This document shows positions 36,436 to 48,322 of a stretch of 64,000 nucleotides of DNA, in pieces; position 1 is the stretch's first letter, and the number at the start of each line of letters is the position of its first letter. The notes under the pieces were generated by a model. That model saw only the letters and a list, made by a program, of their open reading frames with translations. It was not told the origin of the DNA and did not search any database. Source of the DNA: Diphasiastrum complanatum (lineage: Eukaryota > Streptophyta > Lycopodiopsida > Lycopodiales > Lycopodiaceae); the NCBI GenBank assembly GCA_029204225.1, contig CM055113.1:13654906-13718905 (forward strand). The letters run 5' to 3'. Both the position numbers and the translations under genes were made by a program.

Positions 36436-39400
36436 TCAGAAGAACCTCACCTCACTGATGCCATTTGTGTCTTTGTCCAGTAACAAATGTGTAGCATCCT
36501 CTGCAACTGCCTCCAAACTTCTAGCTTCTGCATTTTTATTAGAATACCTGCAAAGCAATGGACGTAAACATTAGCATATCTTAAGCCCATATACAGCTCA
36601 ATGTATGAATATAACAGCTTTGCACTCCATAGAAGTACTCTGGTATTTGAGATAACCTATTGCAGACTTTTTTTACGTAGAGTGTGATTTCAAGTTTTCG
36701 AACTCTCAATTGACATCTATTGACACAAAAAAATGACTTACATGGACAGAATAGTAACCCAAACAAGCTCCACACAATCTACCCACAATAGTCTTTGCTC
36801 AACGGGGATAACACCATAGGTGACCAAGTGTGCAAATGGCCATAGTTTCCAACCAGCCTGAAAAAGGACAGATAAATTAGCCACTAGCAATTGATTGTTG
36901 TAAGAGTCCATGTCTTTGCTACAAGTGGTAGGAAAGGAACTGGTGTCATGCTGTAACAAACGCTATTGTTTGCAAACTCTTAACCATCGACAACTTAGCA
37001 GATCAATTTGAGCACAACATCCATTAAAAGTTTGTGGGATATGCATAACTGATGCATGTCATTGAAACCAAAACTTTAGAAGCATATAAAGAATCATCAC
37101 AATGCATATAATTACAATCTAATGAGAAATGAAATGCAAAAGAAATAATATACAAGAAAGTCAGCATCTTAAAGTCCAGATACCAGTACCTACAGGGCTT
37201 CCAATGTTGGTAGCATGTTGTTAGGGTCTTGTATTGGTTAAACACAACCCTGCAAACCAGCTAGCAAATTAGAGGTCAGAGCAATGGGCTGAGAATGTAT
37301 GAGGCCTAGCTATCAAGACCAGGAGCATCTGCCACAGCAAGGGCACCAGCAGGCACAGGGAGTGGCTCCATCCGTATGGGGCCAGCTGACGCACGGAGCG
37401 GCTATGTCAGGAGGGCAACAGTGCCAGTGCTGGGCCATGACCTACTCACCTTAAATCCAATCGGCCTCATCTTGGAAAATGGAAGACAATATTCCATTTG
37501 GAAGAAAAAGATCATGCTGGTTCTCAAAAGAAATGGAGTATGGGAGATCATCAATGGACCTGCACCAACAGATGGAGCTACACAAAGAGATCGAGACAAG
37601 TGGAATGAAAAGAATGATCAAGCATGTGCTTGGATCAGTCTTTCCACTTCAGAGGATATTCTACTTGAAATATCTGAAATGAGTAGTGCCAAAGATATTT
37701 GGAACTATCTAAAAAATAAATTTGAAACCAAATCCACTTCTGAAGTTGTACATATGTCAAATAGATTGTATACAATGACATGGAGTAGTAAGACTGATAT
37801 AAAGAAATTTATATCTGAGATGAAAAGTTATTTTACTTCTCTAGCTCTTGCATGACAAGAATATGCTATTAATAATGGCCAGAAGTTGTCTATTTTTCTT
37901 GGTGCTCTTCCCACTTCTTTTGACTCACTTAGGACAATCCTAGCAAGAACACCCAACGTGAGTTTTGAAGAAGCAAGTAATGCAGTGATCGAAGAAAATC
38001 ACCTCAGAAGGGAAAGAGCAGCCCGGCACCAGCATGAAAATAAGTTGCAGGAAGCCTACTTCACCAATCCGGGAGACAAGAAGAAGAAGAAGCAGAAGTC
38101 GAAGAAGAGCAAAGAGAAGGGGCCAAAACCCACATGCGACTATTGTGGGAAAGATGGCCACATACCCACCAAGTGCTGGTGCAATCCAAAGATACCATGC
38201 ATCCATTGCAAGATCACCGGTCATGCAGCCATCTATTGCAATCAAAACCCAAGGAAGAAGAAAGGAAAGTCAAAGGCACACGTTGTGGAAGACAACTCTA
38301 CTTTTGAAGCTGGAGAGGCATCCAAATCAGCCGAAGAGCTTTCATGCACCTACGTGATCAATGAACATGAAGAATGCAATATGGTCTCTTCAATTAACTC
38401 AGAGATTGAGATGGTGCTCGACTCGGGTGCCACCTCACATATAGTTTCTAGTAAAAATATTGTGTCAAATCTTTCTTCTATCTCTTATGAAAAGCAAGTA
38501 ATATTAGGAGACGGTGGCATGCATAAAGTTGAGGGAATAGGGGATCTAAGACTTAGAACTTCCAAGGGGATGTTAGTTCTAAATGGAGCTCTCTATGTTC
38601 CTTCCTTAATGAAGGACCTTATTTCTATAGCTAAAGTAATTGATGTAGGATTAAAGGTATCCTTTGATACGGATGTATGTCGAGTCTTAGACATGAAGAC
38701 AAAGTCTATTGTAACTCATGCAAGGAGAAGAAATAACCTTTTATTATTTAGAGGTTTTACCAAATAAAGAAGAGTTGCATGTAGTGTCAGACTTAGATTT
38801 CTTATGGCATAGAAGATTATGTCATGTATCTTTGAAGTCACTTCATGAAAGAAGTTCAGAAGGCCAGTTTGTTGGATGTAAGATCCAAGAAGGAATCACT
38901 AATCTAAAGTGTGATGCTTGTTATAAAGGGAAGATGCACAGATCTCCTTTTAACAAGCAAGGTTTCTACAAAACACAAACTCATTCTTTTAAGGTGTGAT
39001 GGAGCAGGAGAATACATATCTAATTAGTTTCTAGACTATTGCAGACAAAAGGGCATTACGCATCAGGTGACTACAGCTTATACTCCCCAACATAATGGAG
39101 TTGCCGAAAGAAGAAATCAGACTCTGGTGGAGGCAGCTAAGTGCATGCTTGCACATGCACATCTTCCCAAAACTTATTGGGCCGATGCAGTCGGAGCAGC
39201 CAATTACCTCTTCAATCGAGTATTGAAAACTTCTCTATATCCAAAATCTCCATATGAATTATGGTGGGGAAGGAAGCCAAGTATTGCTCATGCAAGAGTT
39301 TTCGGATGCCTAGCACATGTGTTTGTGCCTAAGGACAAAAGAACAAAGCTGGACCAAAATTCCAAAGTAGGTATATTTATTGGTTATGTAAATAGCACTT

Positions 39401-42400
39401 CTTATTACAGAGTCTATTTCGCTTCAGAAAATACCTAAAGAACTACTTCGAAGATCCTCAAGGCTTGGTAAAGAGCCCATGAGGGAGAATCAACACAACT
39501 ACCTCATGGAGGCATGTTGTTTTGCAGGAGAATCCGAATCCTATAAGGAAGCTATAGAAGGAAAGGAAAAGGACAAGTGGCTGCTAGCCATGCAAGATGA
39601 AATAGATTCCATGCATCGAAGGAAGGTATGGGATCTCAAACCTCTACCTGAAGGAAGGAAAGCAATCAAGTGCAAATGGATATTTCGATACAAGTTTGGA
39701 CCAGAAGGCACGATCAATCGATACAAAGCTCAATTGGTGGCAAAAGGTTTTACTCAAAAATATGGTATAGATTACTTTGACACTTTTTCCCCGGTTATCA
39801 AACATTCTAGTGTGAGATATATTTTCGCATTTGCTGCCCAATATGGTTTAACTGTCCACTTAGTGGATGAAAAAACAGCCTACCTTTATGGAGAATTACA
39901 AGAGGAGCTATATATGGAGCAGCCCGAGGATTCACATCCCATGAATTTCTTAATTATGTTTGCTCTCTAAGGGGGAGCATATATGGCCTAAAGCAATCAG
40001 CAAGGGCCTGGTTCCAAAAGAAGGATGAAGGTTTGAAATTTCTTGGTTTTACTCCCACTAGTGCTGATCCAAATGTTTATACTAAGTACCTTAATGGGGA
40101 AATAGTAATCATTGGAGTTTATGTTGATGATACATTGATTGTCACTAGGTCCACAGAAAATATGGAGATAGTCAAGAAGCAAATATCCTCTATATTTGAA
40201 ATTGTTGATATGGGAGAAGCCAAGGTTTATCTTGGGGTGCAAATTGAAAAGGAAAGCTCTAGCTATTTCCTGCATCAATCTCTCTATATTTCAAAGCTTC
40301 TTGACAGGTTCAACATGCAGGATTGTAAGGGGAAAATGGTTCCTATGCCTACAAGAACCATACTATCAAAGGATGATTGTCCTTCAACCGAGGAAGAAAA
40401 AGCACAAATGGCTCTTATTCCTTATCAGCATCTTATTGGTTCCCTTATATATCTAGCAACTTGGACTAGGCTTGAAATAGCTTTTTCAGTTTTCAGCCTT
40501 AGTCAGTTCAATGGTAATCCAGGCTTGAAGCATTGGAAGTTAGCACAACATGTTTTGAAATATCTCAAGCATACTATAAACTATGGACTTTATTTTTCCC
40601 ATGACAAGAGTATAGAGATAATCACCTATACAGATGCAAGTTGGATGTCCAGGATGGATGATTCAAAAAGCATCTCTGGATGTGTTTGTCTAGTTGCAGG
40701 TGCAGCCATCTCATGGGTATGTAAAAAGCAATCAATTGTTGCTCAATCTTCTTGTGAATCAGAATATGTAGCGGCAACAAAGGCGTGCAATGAGATCTTA
40801 TGGATGCAATATTTTCGAACCAGCTTGGTGTCTTTCAAGAAAATCCTTACTTACTCATGCCTTGTACATACATCATTTCTTATAAATAGAACCTCCACGA
40901 TTTGGAGGAGTGTGAATTCTGGGATAATCTTCCATACTTCATCATTTTGTTCTCTTCTTCATCTCAGTTTTGGTAGTAGCTCGTAGGAGGATCTGATCTA
41001 GTTTTTTGCTTGTTTCTCCCTCTTCCCTCATCAGAATTCGGTGAGAACAGTTGCAATTTGTTGGTTGGAGGAGGGCGCTACTAGTCAGGTCATTCCCACT
41101 TTGAATTCTGAGCAGATCTGAGCCTGGACAACAATCAACCATTTGGAGGAGGGCGCAGGTTCTGTTTTGTTCAATCATTCATTTCTGTCTCAAATCTTGT
41201 CAGATTTGCATGAGATCTGTTGCAAACTGATCCATAGAGGAGGGCGCTCCTTCTCTGATCTTCTCCCACTCGAATTCCACTTCTGGAAGCAGGGCAGCCA
41301 CCGAACAATCTGGAGTAGGGCGCTGGATCTGGTTTCCAATTTTCATCCCATCTCTTTCAGATCTGAGGCACCTATTTGATATAGCCAGCAAGTAGGGAAT
41401 AGTCCACATCTTGGTTCATTCAGTAGGCAATGAATGGAGTTCAAATAGGATTGAATTAGGATCATTCTTATGATCTACAGCTTGCTGTTCTATGTGTATT
41501 TCAGATGCATGTTTCATTCCTAGATCTGTTAGGCTCAAGTAGTCCTTGAAAATAGCATCTCTAGGGTCCTGAATCCAGATTTTGAGCTATTCTAGCATTC
41601 TCTGTTTTTACAACAAATAGAAGGAGCTTTTTGGTGTAATCACACTTTTGTTGTACCGACCCATCAACCCTTAAATATTTTTGTAACCATCTTGAGGTTA
41701 GAAGGCTTCGGGGGCCAAACTCATGTGAGAGATTGATTATGAAATCTGTTACAGCAAAGGTGCTCCCAATCAGGTGGTTAATGTCTTTAGCAGGATGAGT
41801 GAAGTGAATTCACTTTCATTCATTGAAATATGATTTCTACTTGTCCCCCAAAGAGCTCTGTCAAATTAAATCACATTTTGGTCAGATTCGTTCAGGCAGG
41901 TGATATCCACTAGAGTGGCAACACTAAGATGCACAATGCTCAGTCTTCTAGGAGGAAGAGAAGAATAGTAAATCAGTATTATATCTAATATGGATTGTTA
42001 TTCAAGGATAGTACGGTGTATGTGCCAAAGAAGAATCACATAAGACATCAAATCACGCATGAGCCCTGAGTGTTAGCACGCACCCAAACATACACAGAAC
42101 GTTTGATTTAGTACAAATGTACTTAATTAGTTAAAGATGAAAACCTTTTGTGGAATGTCATGTACTCATATGTAAACAATGCCAGCTCAATAAAGCTAAA
42201 GGCTTAAGAGCAAGTGGCCTATTTCATGATTCCCAAAAAGAGATGGGAGAGTATCTCAAAGGATCTTGTTGTTTTAAGATTTGAAAAGGCAATGATGCAG
42301 ATTGTGTAGTGGTAGATCATGTCACTAAACTAGCTACCTTTTTATCTTGGTGAAGATGATGACAAAAGCATCAGATAATTCCAATCGTTGTTGAGAGGTT

Positions 42401-45400
42401 TTTTAGACTCTATGAATTACCATCAATTGTGGTGACTCGTGAGTAATCACAGGACACTTCTGACTATGGTATTCCTAGAAATCTCATTGACCTTTAGTTC
42501 TTCAAATCATCCCAAATATGATAGTCAAATGGAAAGGACTAATTAGACGATGGAGGATATGCTTGCTACATACACGCACATCTAGTAGGCAATCTAAATG
42601 GGAGTAACACCTTCCCTTCAGGAAGTTTGTTTACGATGGTCATACACATTTTGCCACTGGGTACAATTCCTTCATGATTATGTATGATTTCCAATCTAGA
42701 TGATCAATTGTTGTAAAAACATGGGGATTAAAATTCAAAAGGCAGCCGATTTTTGGAGTCACATGCAAGAAATGGTATGCCAGCATGTGTTAGTGTCCAA
42801 AGCGGTCCTGATCGAGTGAGAAATTATGTGATTTTGAAAAGAGCTCCTAGAGAGTTTCAAGATGATTGGGTGTATGTTTAAAACATTACAAACTAACTAC
42901 AAGATATTGTGGACCTTTCAGAATAATAAGATGAGTTGGCTCTTTAGCTTCTGAGTTAAGACTTCTTCAAGAAGTACAAATACGTCCTTTTTTTTTATGC
43001 GAGTAGGCTCAATTGAGCAAGGTTTACACAATAGGGATTCACTTGCTTTTGAGGAAGAGTTGGCCGAGTCGAAAAAATTATCCAAAATCTTCATGGACAA
43101 AAAAGTACTTGATAGGAAGGAGAGAGAAATAATTGAGAAGTCGTGCAGTATCTCAATACTCGATTCAATGGAAAGGTAAATCATAAGATGATGACTCTTG
43201 AGAAAGAGCTGAAAGCTTAAAGAAGAATTCTCCTGACTATAGCGAGAGAAGTATGTTACGTCCCTAATTGATTGTGGTTGAATAGCCTCTCACCTTAGGA
43301 TAAGGCATGGATATCAAAAAGTGAGCATGCACACTATACCTGCACCAGTGGTAAGCTTGGGCTGTAGCTATATATACATACTGTAGCGCAGGGACATCCA
43401 AGCGTGGTTGTTAAATCATCATTCTATGAGTTATGAGCAAGATATTGTGCATGTTTCTTGGGAAAGAAGATGATAGCAATTTTGCTAACCTATTACATAT
43501 GTGAAAGCAATCAATGGTAACTATGTAACATGAAAGAAATGTGGGTGGTGGTAAAATAAAATGTAAATTTTACTCAATCGGAAGACACATCATAACAAAG
43601 ATAAAAGAGGCAATCACTATAATTGATAGAACAGATTGAATGCCTTCCATACAAGTCATCCTTTGCATCCTTTAACAACCATGATCTTCTAACTAAGGTC
43701 TCAGACTTGAAAAGATTTGGCGACTCGAGCTCTATGAAATATCTCCATCAAGGAAACACTTACAAAGGCGAAGAGGGGGCCATTCTTAAGCCTCAACATG
43801 AATCATGGAGAGGAAACTACATCTATCCTGATATTTCACCAACATTCTCACCATTAAGAAATGCCAGGTTGTAAAACGATTTCCCAAACCAATGAGTTTC
43901 GAATGTAGGGGTCACTCAAAAACTATTCAGCTTCTCTCAATGAACTAATTTGATATGGAGCATAGAAGAATGAGAACAATGTTCAACATTGTCCATGGTT
44001 TCAACTTTCACATATCTAAGATTGCATTATAAATCAAGGATGGCATCTTATAGATAGCATTTTACATAAATAATCAACATGCTTTACCACCCTTAAGCAA
44101 CTAATGAAATGAACAAAGACTTTACGCAACTCCTTGTGAGCATAAGCAGCCAAAATCTGAAGGCTGAACTATGCAAGTGTGACATCATGTAAAATCTAAA
44201 TGACTTAAACACATACACACTTGGAAAAGTTCGAATGGATATTCAAAGTAGACTGTACCGTTAGAAGAGGGAAAAAGGTTGCTCTCAACTCCGATAGGAT
44301 AGTGATTGGTGACTCGAGGCGTAACAAGCCCAATGTGATATAGTAAACACTATTCCAAAACGCAGACCATATGGTTTGATCAAATGCAACTTTTAGAGGG
44401 ACAACCCACCAATCTTTGAATGGAAAGATTGCCTGCAGTACAACATGTCGAAAATCAGTTTCTGTTTTAAAAAAGGTCCACCTGTTCTAATTCCACGTTC
44501 AAAGCACATTTCCTTATTTTTTACAGCTTCTCAAACAAGGCCCCAAAGAATAGAAAGATTTGTTAAACATAGAAGATTCCTGCAAACCAAAGCAAGATGA
44601 TTGTGACCAAGAGGCATTGAGAAAATTAAGGTGTACCTCGCAAAAATGATAATAAAAGTGTGAGAGTGATCCGTGCAAGCAAAACCCAACAAGACCAGAT
44701 CTTAGCATTCGAACTCGACTAAAATCCAGCATAGGCTTGCCTTCGTAACACTGCCAGGAGTAGAAAGCGCAAAATCCAGATTAATGGCACAATGTAAGAA
44801 GGTAAGAAAGTACGTAGACACAAGAACTAAACTTGGAAACTAACTTTGCTAGAATGAGTAGACCTATTTTTGAGATATGGCAAAAACGAGTACCTGAGCC
44901 ATCCAGTCTCCAACAGAGTAAACAATCCCACTTATCATCATCTTGGCCAGGACAGGATGATTCTTTAAAGCTTCTTCATATGCAGCCCAGTTATGTATTG
45001 GAGCATATTTCAAAATTTCAAATATCGTCCATCCCTGCCAGCAGATGACAAGAGCTAATCAATAAAATTTTTTTAATACGCAATTATCAACTAGATGGAA
45101 GAACTGCTTGAACTCCACATTGCAGCACAATTCTTACATTACTCGAACTTAAAATTGACGACATGGCCTAGAAAAGTCTCAAATCAAAGAAAAATCTTGT
45201 CATATTCTCAATCTTTTGTGAAGGCCATGTGAGGGATTACACAGACTTACATGCCAGTAATCTTGATCCACAGTGAAGACTTTGGTAAAAGCGTATACTC
45301 CTGCAGCTCCTAATATGGAGGCATTAATTATCCTATCTATCACTTGCCTTTCCTCCTCCTCCGTCTTCGCAAACCAAATTAGCGTAGGCATGTATAGAGA

Positions 45401-45910
45401 TTGAGCTGCCGCAGCAACTTGCACTTTCGAATAACTACCAGCTGCTGCTGCTGCGGCAGTTGCCGATGAGTCAAGAGAGAACGAACTTTGGTTTGAGAGG
45501 CCTTGTCCATTGCCATCACTTGCAAACTCGGATATGCGCAAACTAACTTGTGAAGGTTCGGCAGTTTGAGGAGAGGCCCCCGTGTCTTCTGTTGTAGCCG
45601 TTGCTGCAACGGATATAAGTCCCCGCAATCTTCTACAAGAGGACACTCTCTTGCATTCAAGCAAGCCTCCTGATTCCACGGAAATATGTCTCCGTCTCAC
45701 GCACAATTTGGAGGGCATGCCATCACTATGTGGACTAGCAATCAAGCGATCAGACGATCCTCTCAACATAGCAGAGGCAGCCAATCTCGAGCTACAAAGC
45801 GATAGCAGACAACTGACCTCGGCAGTGCAAGCATAATAGGCAACATCTTGAGCAGAAAACAATAAAGGCCTTGGCTGAAGTCTCGGGGCTGCTAGCCCGA
45901 ATGTACTCAT
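36436..45910 (-). CDS. Mpv17/PMP22-family membrane protein, probably plastid-targeted (six exons)
   Basis: The coding sequence joins six exons: 45910-45251, 45034-44894, 44750-44637, 44432-44259, 36857-36742 and 36547-36436. All five introns read GT...AG and the frame is kept, giving about 438 residues. Exon 1 (220 codons, start MSTFGLAAP) is rich in Ser/Arg/Ala with few acids, like a plastid transit peptide, then has an Ala run and FTVDQDYWH. Exons 2-5 hold the Mpv17/PMP22 core: YEEALKNHPVLAKM, YSVGDWMAQ, SGLVGFCLHGSLSHFYY, FPFKDWWVVPLKVAFDQT, WKLWPFAHLVTYGVIPVEQR and LLWVDCVELVWVTILS, with about four hydrophobic segments. Plant relatives are annotated as peroxisomal-membrane-22-kDa-like, but the presequence argues for chloroplast. 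Family members are thought to form inner-membrane channels; the substrate is unknown. The extra upstream Met at 45994 is unlikely to be the start. The C-terminus (exon 6) is the least certain part, because GTGAGG before the stop could be another donor. Confidence 0.93.
37376..38767 (+). pseudogene. Copia D gag and protease
   Basis: A gag core (ILENGRQYSIWKKKIMLVLK, WNYLKNKFETKS) runs to an in-frame TGA at 37853 and resumes at once (LSIFLGALPTSFDSL-like). Two zinc knuckles follow, both with intact CX2CX4HX4C: CDYCGKDGHIPTKC and CIHCKITGHAAIYC. The protease motif EMVLDSGATSHIV lies near 38415. The frame is lost at about 38760, just before GAG-pre-integrase. Apart from the one stop, this is the best preserved part of the element. 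Confidence 0.92.
38718..39438 (+). pseudogene. Copia D integrase with internal deletion
   Basis: GAG-pre-integrase (FLWHRRLCHVSLKSLHE, CDACYKGKMHR) leads to about 38990. There the zinc-region end is joined directly to LRCDGAGEYISN, so roughly 60 residues including the first catalytic Asp are deleted. The rest (AYTPQHNGVAERRNQT, PYELWWGRKPSIAHARVFG) is open to 39438. It lacks one of three acidic active-site residues and is non-functional. Confidence 0.9.
39479..40860 (+). pseudogene. Copia D reverse transcriptase and RNase H
   Basis: RT: CKWIFRYKFG, RYKAQLVAKGFTQ and VHLVDEKTAYLYG, where the family has LDVKTAFL, so the first catalytic Asp region is altered. A frame break follows at 39960-40030. 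Then IYGLKQSARAWF, the active site VYVDDTLIV, and RNase H with TYTDASW and SSCESEYVAATKACNEI. Similarity stops near 40860-40900 before the domain's end. It is followed by a TATAAATAG-containing segment that may be a deleted LTR. Confidence 0.92.
41067..41323 (+). repeat. GGAGGAGGGCGC array, four copies
   Basis: Copies at 41067-41078, 41145-41156, 41236-41247 and 41312-41323 (spacing 78, 91, 76). Units also share AGATCTG-like and CCCACT(T/C)(T/G)GAATTC stretches. The same motif lies in the leader of copia B, so this is probably a displaced copia leader. Confidence 0.75.
42290..42830 (+). pseudogene. Gypsy integrase relic in intron 4
   Basis: Frame-broken plus-strand matches to the gypsy integrase core: VVVDHVTKLATF, a SNHPKYDSQMER-like form of the QTDGQTER block, TMEDMLA, HLPFRKFVYD-like and FATGYNSFM. 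Many stops. It is much older than copia D, judging by decay. Confidence 0.7.
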
Positions 45911-46053
45911 CCCTAATCCGCTGCTTGGAAAACAACAACCCAAAAGCCTATAATCAATTATATCCCCTTCACGATTCTGTATCTGTATATACAAGCATCA
46001 AACCACAGTCTCAGAATATAATCTTTCCAAAAACGAAGAACCTGAAGCAAAAT

Positions 46054-46212
46054 TCAGCTGCTGTACATGCTATCCGGCACGATCTGTGTGCTTAAGGAGC
46101 GAAAATTCTGACCCAAAGCAGCTATTCGATCTATGGCAACCCACCCTGAGCCTGAGGTTAGAACAATGGAGGCGATCAGAAATGGGAGCACGCACAATGG
46201 TGTGACGATCAT
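46054..46212 (-). other. Upstream ORF in the Mpv17/PMP22 leader
   Basis: A 52-codon ORF, MIVTPLCVLPFLIASIVL..., with a hydrophobic N-terminus ends TGA 46054, 143 bp before the main ATG. If transcription starts near 46.3-46.5 kb it would be an upstream ORF able to dampen translation. It could also be split by an intron in the leader (TTCTGCAG at about 46230). Not recognised as a known peptide. Confidence 0.35.
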
Positions 46213-46500
46213 GGTTGCCTTTGGCTCCGCCTGCAGAATCAGAAGAAAAATCTCCTCCGCATCTTTGTGAGAGAAATAATTGACGTAAAAGGAAATGTAT
46301 TATCGGCCCTCACAAAAACAAATAGGAAAAAAAGAAGAAAACAAAGAAGAAGAAGAGGAATCCAGCAGCAAAGCTGCTGAGCGTGGGTGAATTTGGAGCC
46401 ACGTAAATGGCAAGGTCAAGCACGCTGGACCACCTCACATTATCCACTTTTTGGCCTTGCCTTGCAAAAAGGCTATTAATATTATGTGTTCAGGTCACCG
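46213..46500 (-). promoter_or_regulatory. Probable promoter/5' UTR of the Mpv17/PMP22 gene
   Basis: Reading on the minus strand: TTTACGTGGCTCC (ACGT core, G-box-like), GTGGATAATGTG (GATAA/I-box-like), then a CT-rich stretch (CTCTTCTTCTTCTT) typical of plant leaders, and TTTACGTCAATT. ACGT and GATAA elements are frequent in light-responsive promoters, which fits a plastid protein. No convincing TATA box. Confidence 0.45.
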
Positions 46501-46919
46501 AATGGAGTTTGAAAAAACGTCAATGTTAAAGGATACCTAAGAGGAGCATCGGTGGGCCTTGAGTTAGAAAATGCTGAGGGGGATGTACGGGCTGTACTGT
46601 ACGTCCCATGGCCTGTCACTGGTGCCCCAAGCCACAGGTGCCGACGCTCCCTCCCGGGCACTGGTCCCAATTCCCGGCGCCTGGGTCCTGCAGCGCCACG
46701 CGACGATGTTAGGAGGTTGTTGCATCAAAGCAACAACATCAATCATGTAGAACGATGAGGGAGAGATGTGCATCTTTACATCCCCAGGAAGGGGTACAAG
46801 TTTTGTTTTATCGTTATTCTATTGAAGCCACAACCATCCCGGGCATTTGGTTGTGACTGATTTTGATTGACAAATGGAGGATAAAAAGAAAGTTGGTGCG
46901 AATAGCTTCTTGTTTCTTT
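46501..46919. other. GC-rich unassigned segment
   Basis: 46550-46740 is clearly more GC-rich than the surroundings and contains ORFs on both strands, none recognised. It lies between the gene promoter and the copia E LTR. Confidence 0.35.
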
Positions 46920-47977
46920 TGTTGGGCATGTGGCAGCATATCTACACTATTTCTTGTCAAATTTAATCTCTCACATAAATTCAAAAAACACCTATGAACT
47001 CTCTTCCCCTACTCGCTCGAGCCTTTTTTACAAATCAAGTCGTTCTTGGGAATTATTGAAGCGAAATTCCTGTCTAATCTGTGATTGCCTCAACCTTGAG
47101 ACATCAAACTTACACGATGCAATTGCCAAGGGAGATTTGATGTTCTTTAACACAAAGCAATCTAAAACGAGAATAGGTGTCTGTATTGCAGCAAGATGAA
47201 GTCTTCAACTCAAACTGTCATGTTACCATCTTGAATGCACCTGATAAATGGTGTACTAACATTAATCTGGGTAGATCGTCCACGAGCCACATCTTCAGCT
47301 GAAAATGGTGTTTACCATGCTACTTAAGTAGACTTGTTACAATACTCATGTGCAACTATGAGGCTAAGCTTGATTTCAAATTTGTTGCGTTTCAATTTGG
47401 GTCTTTCCTTTGAGCCTTTGGCTTCTTCTTGTCAACTATTTTGAAAAGGTTAACTTGTTATAAGAGCATTGTCGCCAAAAGCCGACATTGTCACAAAAAG
47501 CCGACACTGTCACAAAAAGTTGAACTTGTGAACTATGCTGAAGTTGAGCATTTCGGGAAATGCGAAAAAGCTGACACTGTTGAAAACATAGTTCATTTCT
47601 GCAAACTGTATCGACACTTAGTGTATTTTTGCAGACTGTTGCGATATTTCCGTAGACTTGTTCTAAATGCTAGTTCTTAGAAGTCCTTGAAAATGGCCGA
47701 GTCTTCAATGACTTCAAGTGATTGAACTTAACATCTGAACTTGAAATTATGATAGGATTGGTTACCCTTTGCTGGAGATCAGCCGAAAGTCGTTGTAGAC
47801 ATTCTTCAAACAATTTGGTTATCTAAGTTGTAATTCCTGCAGGTATCAGATGAGCATACATAGAACCAAAGTTGCTTTCACTTGACCCTAGATCAACGAT
47901 CAATAAACGTGCAGAAAGAATCATGAAATAGAAATAGTCATTCACCAAGGAGACAACTGTGGGCTTAATTTCCAACA
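46920..47977 (-). repeat. 3' LTR of copia E (about 1.06 kb)
   Basis: On the minus strand it starts TGTTGGAAATTAAGCCC right after a purine tract (CCTTAAGGGAGAT, 47978-47990) and ends GCCCAACA at 46920; the ends TGTTGG/CCAACA are inverted. It sits about 0.4 kb upstream of the host promoter. Confidence 0.75.
47470..47590. repeat. 18-bp repeats inside the copia E LTR
   Basis: AAAGCCGACATTGTCACAA, AAAGCCGACACTGTCACAA and AAAGCTGACACTGTTGAAA lie at about 47477, 47497 and 47567, possible enhancer-like LTR repeats. Confidence 0.65.
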
Positions 47978-47990
47978 ATCTCCCTTAAGG

Positions 47991-48322
47991 TTACGGTTGG
48001 TGCCTTGGTATCTTCATCAAGTTCAGCATGTCGAAGAACTTCTGATGCTTGATCCTGGGAAGAGCTTTGGTGAAGATGTCTACGACCATTTCTGTTGTGA
48101 AGCAGTATTGAAAGATCACTTGCCCTGAGAAAAATTTCTCCCAAATGAAATGATACTGGATTTCTATGTTCTTGGATTTGCCATGAAATTTGAAATTCAG
48201 TGACAGTGAAATACAGCTCAACTTGTCACACAGATTGGTGGTAGCATTGAATTGAGTGTGATGTAAGTCGTGAAGTAATAACCTGATCCATACAACTTCT
48301 TTTGAAGCTTGACATGCTACGA
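47991..48322 (-). pseudogene. Copia E RNase H, split by an LTR insertion
   Basis: From 48322 downward the frame reads IVACQASKEVVWIR, then KNIEIQYHFIWEKF and DIFTKALP, ending at 47991 next to the purine tract: the C-terminal half of copia RNase H, with the DIFTKALP end well kept. The start is cut exactly where the 48323-48803 LTR ends, so that LTR's element inserted into this domain. The N-terminal half and RT are not found in the window. Confidence 0.88.

Larger units (their letters stand above)
37376..40900 (+). mobile_element. Truncated Ty1/copia retrotransposon D, antisense in a host intron
   Basis: Gag, protease, part of integrase, RT and most of RNase H follow in copia order on the plus strand, but no LTR pair, primer site or target duplication is visible. 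Its gag and zinc-knuckle types differ from element B, so it belongs to another lineage. Stops and frameshifts occur in every domain and the element is dead. The host gene appears to splice around it. Confidence 0.92.
36858..44258 (-). other. 7.4-kb intron 4 of the Mpv17/PMP22 gene
   Basis: Donor ACG/GTACAG at 44258 and acceptor TTTTTCAG at 36858, phase 0. It separates ...FFPLLT from AGWKLWPF..., which are contiguous in the family. The other introns are 143-216 bp. The expansion is explained by copia D (37.4-40.9 kb, opposite strand), a GGGCGC-repeat leader-like segment (41.0-41.4 kb) and a gypsy integrase relic (42.3-42.8 kb). 43.2-44.25 kb has nothing recognisable. Confidence 0.9.

Noticed and set aside
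45911-45994. Earlier Met (45994) as start of the Mpv17/PMP22 protein
   Set aside because: The extra 28 residues are acidic/polar and unlike a transit peptide, whereas Met at 45910 begins a typical Ser/Arg/Ala presequence.
47429-47680. 83-codon plus-strand ORF
   Set aside because: It lies within the copia E LTR, antisense to it, and is produced by the 18-bp repeats.
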